A stretch of DNA of 64,000 nt from the NCBI GenBank assembly GCA_021234155.1, contig JAJEKV010000015.1:652852-716851 (forward strand). Reading direction: 5' to 3'. Below are positions 31,564 through 41,537 of the stretch, piece after piece (the stretch's first letter is position 1; each line of letters begins with the position of its first letter). The notes below the pieces were generated by a model that was given only the letters and a program-made list of their open reading frames with translations, did not search any database and was not told the DNA's origin. Source of the DNA: Isoetes taiwanensis. Taxonomy: Eukaryota > Streptophyta > Lycopodiopsida > Isoetales > Isoetaceae. Made by a program: the position numbers and the translations under genes.

Positions 31564-31865
31564 ATTACCTTAGGGTAATTATGTTAATCACATGCATTAA
31601 AGGAGCCAGCAAAAATATTGGCTCAGGCATGCCGTTTTGTGTGTAGATTAAATGCTTGTATAGTTAAGATTAATCTACGCATGCAACCTATGCTAGGTAG
31701 GGGTTGCATGCGTTGTTACCGATGATGAGACCACTACGGTGATCTCTAGGGCGTGGTGTAATGTCAATGTAGGCATGACCGCGTTTCCGCTTGGACGAGT
31801 GGAAGGTAGATTAGAAAGTCTACTTCTGTCCCACGGAAGTAGACGACCTCGAGAGAAAGGAGGTC
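31564..31865. repeat. Series of short perfect hairpins
   Basis: Consecutive exact inverted repeats: ATTACC/GGTAAT (31564-31579), GAGCCA/TGGCTC (31603-31624), GTAGATTAA/TTAATCTAC (31643-31678), GCATGCAACC/GGTTGCATGC (31679-31711), GTCTACTTC/GAAGTAGAC (31818-31844), GACCTC/GAGGTC (31845-31865). Five non-overlapping stems of 6-10 bp in about 260 bp is more than expected by chance. All recur in unit B near 51560-51880. Confidence 0.75.
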
Positions 31866-32198
31866 ATTCAGGAATGCATTGATAGGAAAAGCACCTCTAG
31901 CCCCATATATGCTTTGATAGGAGGAATCTGGCCTTCACGCCCATATACGGGAAGGACCTATCCTCCACGCTGGGCAACTAGGGTGTAGGCATGAGCGGCA
32001 TATAGGCATATAGGCGCTGTCTCCACGGCCATAATGGAAGATTCACCCTCTTCCTACGCCGGGAGAGTAGCCATGCATCCATGTAGATAGGTGGGGTGGT
32101 CACCATATAACCAAAATTTTATAATTAAAATAGTAATAACGTAGGTCGACCCGCAGGCCAATAGAGCGCTCCGGAGGGCAAGGAGGTCGAGCTACGAA

Positions 32199-32715
32199 GA
32201 CTTGCAACACAAATTTAGTCATAATGTGTTGCAAGGGATGAAGAGTACCTTAGAAGTGTAAATTTTGTATGAAATTGATAAACTTTGATAAACTTAAATG
32301 TTGTATTAAGTAAGGTTAATAATTACCTTGCGTAGATTAAGTTATGAATTGATAAGTTAATTGGGTAATGAAATAGTACAGTAATGTCTTAAACATTACC
32401 TTAGAGTAATTCTAATAATTAAGATAGTAAGTATGTAATTATAGTTATTGTAAAATTAATGCGGGGATTTTAAGGTCGAGGACTTGCAACACAAATTTTG
32501 TTGGAATGTGTTGCAAGGGATGAAGAGTACCTTAAATAATAATTGTATATGAAAGTGTTAAATTGTGATAAACTAAATGTTATAATAACGAGGACTAATA
32601 AGTACCCTGTTTTAATAGAAGTTACGAATTGACAAGTTATTTGATAATGTAATGGCATAATAATAATTTAAAAATATTACCTTAAGGTAATCTTAATAAA
32701 TGTGTAAGTATAATA
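32199..32715. repeat. ~270-bp tandem repeat with CTTGCAACACA hairpins
   Basis: Two diverged repeats (about 32199-32460 and 32481-32715) each start with a hairpin CTTGCAACACA / TGTGTTGCAAG (perfect 11-bp stems at 32201-32235 and 32483-32517) followed by GGATGAAGAGTACCTTA. Each ends with an ATTACCTTA-type dyad. The last, ATTACCTTAAGGTAAT, is a perfect 16-bp palindrome near 32684. They lie just upstream of the polypurine tract. Confidence 0.8.
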
Positions 32716-32800
32716 GTAGTATATCCTATGCATCAGGTTGATTGCGGGTTAGGAAGATTCCAAGGTGGGGAGACCCGCGATCTTTGCGGACGACATCATT

Positions 32801-32815
32801 TCAAGGTGGGGAGAA
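32801..32815 (+). other. Polypurine tract of the large retrotransposon
   Basis: TCAAGGTGGGGAGAA directly before the 3' LTR start (TGTGGCG, equal to TGTGACG elsewhere). A second AAGGTGGGGAGA lies about 40 bp upstream, a possible extra priming tract. Confidence 0.8.
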
Positions 32816-34580
32816 TGTGGCGTTCGGCCGCGATTATACGGTCCCGGGACGTATCTTCGCTTTGTCTCGCCACGCAGCATTACCGCCACTCCAACCGGCG
32901 GTAATGTACGAGCGTGTAGCGGTGAGTAGCCCTAGGGGCAACTTGCTAGGTATGTGCATTTCTTATTAATGTGCACATGCACATTTATTAAGGTGCACAC
33001 ATTTCCATGTGGGCACATTTAGGTGCACACATTTCCATGTAGGCACAATTGGCCACCTAGCCATTAAAGGCAAGTGGGCCCATTTCCAATTATCCCACAT
33101 GCCTAAAGGGATAATTGGAAACCCTAAGCCCCAACCCTTGCCTATTTAAGTAGGAGAACCCTAACTTGCCCATTTTCGTTCCTAGGGTTTTAGAGCTCTG
33201 TTTTGGCTGCTCTAGGAGTCAAAACCGCCTCCCAGACTCCGTCTGAGAGAATGGCACCATTAGTTTCCCTTGATTCGAGCAGTTCAGTAGGATGGTCGAA
33301 CTCAGGTCAGGAGGAGCAACTCATGGATCAGGTATGTAGTCGATTTAATGGTCTAAACCATTTTCCATCATTGTATCAAGAGGTTTAGCCTATTAAATGC
33401 GCCTTTAGCAGCTATCTAGATCTCTAGATGAGTAGATACAGACTCTAACTAAAGAACCTAACTCTATGATATAGATTAGATCTATGTTCTTTAGTTCTTC
33501 CGTGGATGTATATGGATGATGTATCTCTGTGAACTCCTTGTATTGGGAAGGGGGTAGAGACTTCAAGCTTGGTAGTAGATGCTCCTAGATTAGCCTCTCT
33601 AGCACACCATAGATTCGCCTGTGTACAAGAACCACACACAGTTGTGGGTGAGCCCAAAAATTTTTCTTGTGTATGGCTAAACTTACTCGTAAGTAATTCC
33701 AAAACTTTTACGTGGTTTTAGCAAACTCTAAACCTCTCATAAGCATATAACTTGTGGGTGAACTAACGGGCGAGGACTCAAAGGTGTTAGGCTAAGAAGG
33801 AGGTTCATGTCGACTCTTGATACGATCCCTCTCTTACTTTCTAGCGTTTGGCGGTGTGTAAGGCCTACCGAGGATCATTGTGACTAGGCCTAATGGCTTA
33901 CCAATCGTTCATGTCCACGACTCTTGGTAAGGCATGGGCTCGACACCGTGAAGTGGTGTACACTTTCCGGTGGGTTCCCGGTCGAATCACGGGCGGTGGC
34001 CCTCTAGTCACCTTGAGTCAGCATGTAGATCTCTGGGGGGTGATCCCTACCCCCCCATCGAATCGGATGATGACCCCGGAGTAGCCCTTCTGGCTATGCA
34101 TCCGGCGGGCTACAGTCAGGTCCCGACACTTTTCAGCCTACTCTGCAAAGTGTGCACAGGAGGGGCGGATGGAGTGGACAACCCTATGCCATGTTCTTAT
34201 GCCAGCCAAATCCATTGCCATGAATTACATGCGCAATGAACTCACGGAGACCCAAGCCGTCAGTCATCCCTTTGAGTCTGAGCCTTGGGTAGGATTCCCT
34301 ATGTGATGTGCTGATCTTTGTCTATGCAGATATGTGGAGGACCATCCTTCGTGATGGTCATATGATGTTGATGTATGTACTACTGACATGTATGTTTACG
34401 CTTCCGCAGCTAGGTAGGCCCTGAGGGAGACAGGGTAAAGGACCCCTTCATTCTTCCCGCTGGAACTCTTCAAGGTTGCAGTGATACGTGGAGGGCCCTA
34501 TATTAGCATGGAGCTGGTATGGGGGATGAACTCCTGTTTGTATAGGGTAAGTGCACCGTATATGAGTAGGGGACGTCACA
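32816..34580 (+). repeat. 3' LTR of the large retrotransposon (patchwork)
   Basis: 1765 bp against 1601 in the 5' LTR. It differs in two ways. First, its initial 110 bp carry many changes, including a replaced inverted repeat (CATTACCGCC / GGCGGTAATG at 32878-32906). Second, between about 33647 and 33925 it contains scattered pieces of the MITE that is whole only in unit B (53661-54255), for example AGGACTCAAAGGTGTTAG at 33773 and TTACTTTCTAGCGTTTGGC at 33834. The rest is nearly identical to the 5' LTR. Confidence 0.88.
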
Positions 34581-34689
34581 TTTTTCTCTGTCTTGTTCTT
34601 GTTTTGTGATCATGAGCATGGCAGCCTTGTAGCATTCGGCAGTCATGGACTGCTGCTGCAGGGTGTATGCCAAGAACTCAAAACTAACA
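34581..34689 (+). repeat. 3' LTR of the small retrotransposon, second part
   Basis: Resumes at TTTTTCTCTGTCTTG and ends CTCAAAACTAACA, followed by the ATAAT target duplication. It completes the 3' LTR interrupted at 23019. Confidence 0.92.
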
Positions 34690-34822
34690 ATAATATTGGC
34701 CATGATTCTCCTAGATTTCTATAAAAAACATACATGTCTAGAAAACATTCGTCAGCATAACTAATCTTGCAACTCTATTATTCGCCCGACCTTCTAAATT
34801 ATGCTTAGACAAATTTGGCCTT

Positions 34823-34862
34823 AAGGAAGGAAGGAAGAAAGGAAGGAAGGAAGGAAGGAAGA
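34823..34862. repeat. (GGAA)n microsatellite / LINE tail
   Basis: Imperfect GGAA repeats (one GAAA interruption). The unit-B counterpart (55269-55323) is about 16 bp longer. On the minus strand it is TTCC repeats lying where a LINE 3' tail would be. Confidence 0.85.
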
Positions 34863-35985
34863 AATTTTAACGTTCACGGAACTCAATCGGGTTATGGGAC
34901 CAGAACAAACAAAGGAGGCATAAGCCCTAACAGAACAGAGGGCCGAAGCCCAAAAAACAGAACATGGGGTCTAAGCCCCGTTACAACACATAAATAACCA
35001 AACCAGAGCGAAACAAAAAAATACATAGCTATACAGTAACTGCCCATGGATCAGATGGCCATTGATCTCGAATGATAAGCTTGACCTCCCTATAAACTGC
35101 CACTTCCGTTGTAGGCGAGCCTCTCGCACACGACATAATTCTTCTTTCCGTCTACAGAGATGTGCTGGAGTCAAGTCTTCCTGGACGGAGAAGGTGGTTC
35201 CTTTAAAATGGTTGCCATGTCGCAGGATGTGCAACCGGAAAGAGCATCTTGAAAGCATACCAAGAGGTGACGAGGGCGGTCATACCGCCTTTGCTCCAAC
35301 CAGCGGGGCGAGACAATACCATGTGCTTGGATACGCATCACTTGGGTAAAAAATGTCTTTGCCTCATCCAGCAGCAAGAGAATCACTTTCGTCTCACAGA
35401 ATACCCACAATACATAGGTTCAAGTATGCGTCCTCGGGCAAAGTATGTGTGGATGGCAACCACAGTTAGGAGTTTGAGCCAGCCACCGTAAAGCTCTCAC
35501 CACACCCAAAGGCTAACATCATCCTCTTCAGAAAGTCCCAGCGGGCACTATCATAGGCTTTTGCAAAATCCAGTTTTAAATACACTATCTGTTGACCTGT
35601 TCTGTGCGCCTAATGAATGCCCTCAAATGTCGCCGCTACGTTATTGAGAATATCTCTACGAGGGATGAAGCCAGAATGCAACTTGAAGTCTGAGCGATAG
35701 GGCCTTCGCAATTATCTTGTATATACGCCCGATAGAAGCGTAATCGGGCGCTAGTCGAAATGGTAGATGGATCCTTCACCTTCAGAATTAGCGAGATACA
35801 TCCAGTGTTAAGTCTATAGTCCAGCGATTCTGCCCTGAGCAGATCTTGATAAGTCTAAAACACTGAATCCCCTACCCATTCCCAATATTCTTGGAAGAAC
35901 TCCACAGGAATGTCATCTACACCTGGGCATTTATGTCGATGTGGCAATTAGAAGTCGGGGGGCGCTTTTGCAGTGGCAAGATATT
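34863..35985 (-). mobile_element. LINE fragment with RT start and ORF1p-like domain (unit A)
   Basis: On the minus strand, 5' to 3': the RT fingers with CPGVDDIPVEFFQEYWEWVG (about 35870-35935), SLILKVKDPSTIS, YRAYIQDN-type sequence and LDFAKAYDSARWDFLKRM (about 35530-35585), broken by stops and frameshifts. Then a segment (34971-35410, two frames) with VMRIQAHGIVS, YDRPRHLLVCFQDALS and FKGTTFSVQEDLTPAHLCRR, and then a non-coding 3' part and a TTCC-repeat tail. The second block fits the C-terminal domains of L1 ORF1p (Transposase_22 type). RT is cut off shortly after the first catalytic Asp (LDFAKAYD), so this is a rearranged or internally deleted element. Confidence 0.75.
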
Positions 35986-36657
35986 CATAAATTTGTAATT
36001 AATGCATTGTACAAGAATAAATTCTGATTTTTTTGCCAGCTGGATTCCTAATTCATCTCCAATACACAGCCCAATTTTCGGAATTTTCGGAGAATGTCTA
36101 GATCAAAGGGTTAGCATTAGAACGGTCGGGGCAGCCCGTTGCGGGGCAACCGAGCTGGCACCCTTCCCCAAGTCAAACGAGGCCAGGACCTTGCAGGGCT
36201 CCCTCACAAGAGGGGAGAGTCTGGACCCCAGGAGGCGGGATCCAAAAACGTTCCCGAGGCAGCCCTTCCTGGCAGCGCTCCCACGGTGGGCGATACGCTA
36301 ATGACCACTCTCCCGGAGCCCGGTTCCCCTATCCGACCGTTGGATCCTCCGTTCAGGGGCCCTTCTTCGGGAAGGCCCAAAAGATTCCTAGATCGGTCCG
36401 AGGAAACTTGTCAAACTGCGGAGCGTCCTGAGGTCGACCTTGTAGAAACCGGAGTGTTTTGTCGTTCGGGCTCCGGGAGGCTCCCTCAAGTTTTGAACAT
36501 ACTTTGAAGATTCAATCTTCTAATCTATTAGCATTTGGAGGTGTTTAACTCCAAAACCACAAAGATTAACAAAATAGCAAAGATCACGGGCGCCAAAAAC
36601 TCCAAAGGGAATGGGACAAAATAACAATCGAATGGAAAAATAAACCGAGCACATTCC
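35986..36657. other. GC-rich segment of unknown nature
   Basis: From about 36107 to 36500 the sequence is markedly GC-rich compared with its flanks. A 122-codon plus frame (36139-36507) and a partly different 146-codon frame in unit B (56462-56902) share the core HKRGESGPQEAGSKNVPEAA but diverge at both ends through small indels. It resembles no known protein. Possibly a fragment of a further transposable element. Confidence 0.45.
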
Positions 36658-38078
36658 CACTATAATTGGACGTCGATAAACGACGTCCTTGATGTCGTTC
36701 AACGACGACAAGCCGACGTGGCTTGACACCCAGGCATGCCACGTCAGCTATGCCATGTCAGATCCCAGGATGTCGTTGAACGACGTGTGGCCGACGTGGC
36801 TTGACACCCAGGCGTTCCACATCAGCTCGCGCACGTCAGCTCTGCCCTGTCAGATGCCCATAACGTCGTTTAACAACGTCTTTTGCGTCACTAAACGACG
36901 TACTGTGCTTGTTTGATTTGTAGAAACTTGCTAGTTGGTTTTATTTCTATAAGAAATTGTAGGTAATAATTCTAGCACGTTCCCTATAAGACAAACAACA
37001 TAAAATACAAACAACACAAATAGATAAACAAACTTAATGTTTCTATTTTCATAAAAAAAAGCTTATACATTATTTATGTCCATCCTGAGGATGTGACAAC
37101 TACCACTAACCACTTGCATCATTATCTGCACCATTAACGTCATTTTCTCTTTGTTTGGCTCGGTGAGCCATTCTACCAATCGTTCTCTGCAGGGAACGCC
37201 AGATGTTAGTGCAATGAGAAGCTCCCTTTCACTCATCTTTGCCACGACGGTGAAGGGAGGGTTCTCGGTGAAGGCATTTGATCACTTTGGCGGGGAGAAG
37301 CGGGGGAATCTTTCTTTGGAACAACATATCGTGCGAAGGTGGTCTTCAACTGCCGGACCATTATAGCAAGATGGGCAAGAACACTCAAAAGAAAAGAATA
37401 CTTTCGTATTCATCATACATGTCGTTCAACGACGTTTGATTAGATGCGTCGTTGAGCGATGTCTACTCGATCATGACATTTGGCCCGCCCACGGCAAGCC
37501 AACAAGCCGCAGCGGGCACTTAGGGCATGTCGGACTAAATAGATGTCGTTCAGCGGCGTGCAGGCGGCGATGGCATGACACGCGGCCGCGTGCCGTAACA
37601 GCGGCGGCCCGAAACCCGCGCAAGCCCGGCCGCGACCGCGTCGGTTATAAAGAGATGTCGTTTAACGGCGTCCACGGCGGCGATGTCATGACACGCAGCT
37701 TGGCCGTCGTGGCAGCAACGGCGGCCGAGCCCGCATGGCCGACGCGACATGTCAGCTACGATCGACGTCGTTAAACGACGTCTCGCTGACGTCTCATGAC
37801 ACGCAGGTCGGCCGTCGTCGCAACAACAGCAGGCCACACAAGCCAACGTGACATGTCAGCTATGACCGACGTCGTTAAACGACGTCTTGTTGACGTGTCA
37901 TAACACGCAGGCCAGCCGTTGTGGCAACAGCAGCAGGCCACGCAAGCCGACGCGACACGTCAGCTCTGATTTGCGTCGTTAAACGACGTCGTTTAACGAC
38001 GTCATCGTCGTTCATAGATGTCGTGACGTCGTTGATCAATGTGCAGACGTCGTTCAAGGTCGAAGATCCCTTGTAGTG
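36658..38078. mobile_element. CACTA-type (En/Spm) element, non-autonomous (unit A)
   Basis: Left end CACTATAATTGG (36658) and right end CTTGTAGTG (38070-38078, inverse CACTACAAG) are CACTA-type termini. Both subterminal regions (36668-36900 and 37415-38060) carry about 14 copies of the palindrome ACGTCGTTNAACGACGT within a ~112-bp minisatellite that also repeats TGACACGCAGG and CCACGCAAGCCGACGCGACA. Such arrays are the hallmark of CACTA ends, where the element's DNA-binding protein attaches. No 3-bp target duplication was found (TCC left, GCT right), so the left boundary is less certain. The middle holds a short frame best seen in unit B. Confidence 0.65.
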
Positions 38079-39299
38079 GCTGTTTGTAAATACATATTTG
38101 TTTTTGGCCAACAGATCCATGAAGATGGCACCAAGCAGATTCTTATCACCAGTAACAGAAATATATTACCATCACAATGTCAGAAGCAAGCATTCTAGAC
38201 AAAGATGATTCTTGGTACAACAACCAGCTGATCGATCTTTACATAGAATAGGCCCTCAAGTGCTGTTGCTCAACCAGCTGAGACTATTATCTTACATATC
38301 ATTGCAGGTGTATGAATCAATTTATAGAGGCAGATGAGGTATCCACTCTCTGTTACTTCCTTGATCCACTCTTCTACTCAACATTAACCAAAAGAGTAGC
38401 GAAATTCTCAAATTCATATCGGATATAAATTTTGAAGCATGTGATACTTGTTCATTCCTGCATATGATGGTCATCACTGGACGGTGTATCTCATTGCTAG
38501 TCTAGGGGTAAGATCTGAAATATGTGAGCAAGACATATACTAGCCTCTTTGTAGATATATAGCAAGTGCAAAGGTTTGTAATTGTGTCTTAATGTTTGCC
38601 AAGCATATTATTTTTTGCATGTTGGAGTGTGGTTGTTTGGCTCTACAGGTTTGTGAAGGATCTACAAAAACATCTAACAACCAATTGGAAGAAAAGAAAA
38701 TCTGTAGAAGGCAAACACATATGAATGGATACTCGTGCAGGCCAGTTGTGTATTGCTTTGTAAGCTTGGGAGGCCTATACAATGGAGTAGGCATTATGGC
38801 ATATCAGGTAAGTTACACCAGTACTATTTGCACCTCAAACTTTAGCCAAACATGATGATCTTTCCATTTGTGATGCAGGCAGTTGATATTTCTGATTTTA
38901 AGTTGTCCATGATTGAAATTGACTAGCAGCGGGAATGAGGCGGGCTGAACCTTATAACACGCCATGTACCACAGGAATGAACTGTTGATTATGAAATCGT
39001 ACATGATTGTAATGCATATACATTGTTCAAGTTTGTATTTTGAATAAGTTTATTGTAATGAAATTACAACACACTCACTCGTTGGTAACCAGAAGTGTAT
39101 GACTCTGATGGAGTTCAAATCTTCTAGTTGAAAGCATTTGAATTGCAAGATTGAAGTGTTAAATGAATAGAAAAATCTTTAAAAATGCTAACGAAGAATT
39201 GTATCCGTGGAAAAATTTCAACACTTGGAAATCCAGGCATTGGCCAACTCGAAGGATTCATTCATTAAGGAAATATAGATAATACAGAGACAAGTTGCC
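38079..39299. other. Sequence with one exon-like frame
   Basis: Mostly AT-rich without genes. One exon-like piece on the plus strand (38649-38807) lies between a CTCTACAG acceptor and a CAG|GTAAGT donor and encodes EEKKICRRQTHMNGYSCRPV then CFVSLGGLYNGVGIMAYQ. I do not recognise the protein. In unit B (59083-59241) the same piece has indels at CAG sites, including loss of AG at the donor. Confidence 0.35.
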
Positions 39300-40488
39300 A
39301 TTTAACAAGGCATCAACGCCAAAACATATATAGTCATCAGCACATAATTCCTTGTCTTCATGCAAAAAACTTGCTCCCAAAACCATGTGCCTGTACTAAA
39401 AGGTGGCCATTGACTCAATTGGTCCATTAGGATAAGCATCAATGGTATGGGGGCTAGATTCAACAGAGGCTACTAGTAGAAGCTTATAGTTCTTGATATA
39501 GTTATCAACAGTACCCCAAAAATAGGAATCCCCCACCCACATGTTATTCAATATCAGCTAGAGATAATCGGTCCTTGCCATTAGCAACAACAAGTTACCA
39601 TATGCACCTGCTAGCATTTTGTGAGTGTAGAATAGTTCCTAATATCTTCTAAACTGTCTCTCAGTGAACAAATGGTGGTTTGTATTAATGAAGAACATAT
39701 AATTCATTTGCAAATCCTCCCTGGTAAATATTAATGTCCAAATCGCACTAGTTTTACAGACCACTTCATCTGTGATCATTTCACTGACTGGCAAGTGATC
39801 CGGAATCCATGTTATTAAATATCAGCCTGAGATAATCTATCTTTACTATTAGTTCAACAAGTTACCATATGCATCTGCTAGCATTCTTTCTGGTAAATAT
39901 TGATGCCCAAATTCGCTCTCTACTTTTATAGACCACTTCATCTATGATCATTTCACTGACTGGCAAGTGATCTATATAAATACATTGATGTTGCCATCTC
40001 TTGCCAACATATACATCCTCTTCAAACCTACCTTCATCTATATCTAGCCTCATCTTATCATATCCTTTACAGACGTCAATGTATCATAACGTGAAGCTTC
40101 ATGCCCACAAAAGGCTGGCCATTCTTTAGCTGTTCATCCCAGCTTGCATCATCTCTAATTCCTTCTGCAGGTTTAGGAAGGCATGGGAATTCCGATAACA
40201 TAAGGAAACCAAAGACACTTGACTCCTTTGAGAAATTATCCCAAATTGGAACCTGATCAGAAAAAGGATCCATGGATGCCTTAGTGAGGCTAAAAGCAGA
40301 GAATTTTCCAAATGGATTGAAGACGGAAGGTTTCTTACCAATATTTTGGAGTAAAGACAAAAGATCGGGCCCGATGGACTTGACAAAAGCACAAAATTGT
40401 AAAGAAAGGGCAAATTTTCAAGTTTCAACTTCGAAGAATTTGGCATTGTTCTTGAAATAAGTGCACAGGTGAAAGTAACAAGAAGCAA
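39300..40488 (-). pseudogene. Unrecognised minus-strand pseudogene (unit A)
   Basis: Minus-strand coding-like blocks, clearer in unit B (59693-60929): an N-terminal part with PSVFNPFGKFSAFSLTKASM and DASWDEQLKNGQPFVGMKLH, a middle part with FEEDVYVGKRWQHQCIYIDH and LPVSEMIIDEVVYKSRE, and a C-terminal part with WVGDSYFWGTVDNYIKNYKL. Stops separate them. A segment of the middle part is present twice in diverged form (around 39719-39800 and 39890-39970), an internal duplication. The parent family is not recognised. Confidence 0.5.
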
Positions 40489-41537
40489 AAAGCAAAGGAA
40501 TTGAGAAAAGAACGAGAAAGAAGGATAAAACAGATCATAATGAACTAAAGGTTGAGATCAAGGAAGTGATCTGGAGTTCTTAAGATCAACAATCTGTCTG
40601 TCACAGAGTTGACTCTTATTGACATTGACTCAGATTCGAACCCAAATATCCCACGGGTTATAGCTCTGATTTGAGCAAGGATTGAACATAATACTTCAGC
40701 CAACTATCTGCTTTCCATTTGTATAAAAATATCACCAAAAAACTTTGAATTCCAGAAAATGATATTGATTTTTCTCATGGTAGTTTTTTCTAAAAATGGA
40801 AAAGGTATTGTGATTTGAAGTGACTGAGTTATTTTTTGGAATTAAACTACATAGGCTGATCACCTTAAGCCATCTGAAGGTTTTGGAAGTTTGAATCTTG
40901 TAGTGAGGACATTTAAACTTTGTTGGTATAAGTAAAGCGGGAATTACACTTAGAATTGACTGATTGCACCATGCATCACATTAACATCACATATACCATG
41001 TTGGCATCATGTGCAATTAAGAATCCAACACAGTTTGCATCATAAAATCCACCATGTTGCCATCACATGCACCATGTTGACACTACACTTAGAATGAAGT
41101 TAGAGCAATATACTTAGAAAATTCGGTATAGGGTAAAAGCATGTTAGGGTGATAAAATATTGGGTCATTTTAATACATATACATTTTTAGAAATGTATAA
41201 TAATTACCGTGAATTTTGGTTTTTTTTTCGACCGAAAATAGGCATATCGAAAATTCCCTCCAATTCTTTCTTCCCCGTTCTTGTTTCTTTGTCATTTGAT
41301 CTCTCTGCTTTTACCCTGCGATCCGGCACCTCGATCTCTTGCAAGCGACTAAAGCACGCTCTTCCGAAGTCGCTTGGCCATTCTCAACAAATCAAAGGTA
41401 CAATCGTCTTCTTCCCTAGTTTTTTTCTTTCTGCTTTTAATTTATTACTTTAGGTTTTTGTTTACATGTGCAAGCTCAGATTGTTGCACCTTTAGGACAA
41501 TTAAAAGATATTTCTTGTTGCATTGCAGGTATAGACA
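40489..41537. other. Spacer and probable 5' region of the coiled-coil gene
   Basis: AT-rich spacer to about 41160 with a run of CACCATGTTG / CATCACAT phrases (40970-41080). Then a pyrimidine-rich, UTR-like stretch with a possible donor at AATCAAAG|GTACAATC (41397) and an acceptor at TTGCATTGCAG (41528), ten bases before the ATG at 41538. Confidence 0.4.

Larger units (their letters stand above)
23020..34580 (+). mobile_element. Large LTR retrotransposon, largely non-coding (LARD-like)
   Basis: 11.6-kb insertion with TTTTT target duplication (23015-23019 and 34581-34585). LTRs 23020-24620 and 32816-34580 have inverted ends TGTGACG / CGTCACA. A TGGTATCAGAGC primer site follows the 5' LTR and a GGTGGGGAGAA purine tract precedes the 3' LTR. 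The 8.2-kb internal region has short basic frames near 25.2 and 26.6-27.8 kb but no RT, RNase H or integrase motif that I can see on either strand, so it resembles the large retrotransposon derivatives (LARDs) of plants. LTRs are nearly identical outside error-like patches, implying recent insertion. Most of it is copied again from 44833. Confidence 0.9.
20156..34689 (+). mobile_element. Small non-autonomous LTR retrotransposon (split by insertion)
   Basis: 5' LTR 20156-20512, non-coding internal region 20513-22766, and 3' LTR in two pieces (22767-23019 and 34581-34689). Flanked by a 5-bp target duplication ATAAT (20151-20155 and 34690-34694). LTRs start TGTTAACC and end TAACA. Without the inner insertion the element would be about 3.0 kb. 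No gag or pol is present, so it would depend on a partner. Orientation is taken from a purine-rich tract (AGGGGGAGGCAG) just before the 3' LTR. The primer binding site is unclear (TGGGCGCCAATTATGCGG follows the LTR). Confidence 0.9.

Noticed and set aside
36668-38060. CRISPR-like array of palindromic repeats
   Set aside because: Repeats are dyads in CACTA subterminal regions with variable spacing in a plant genome, not equal repeats with unique spacers.
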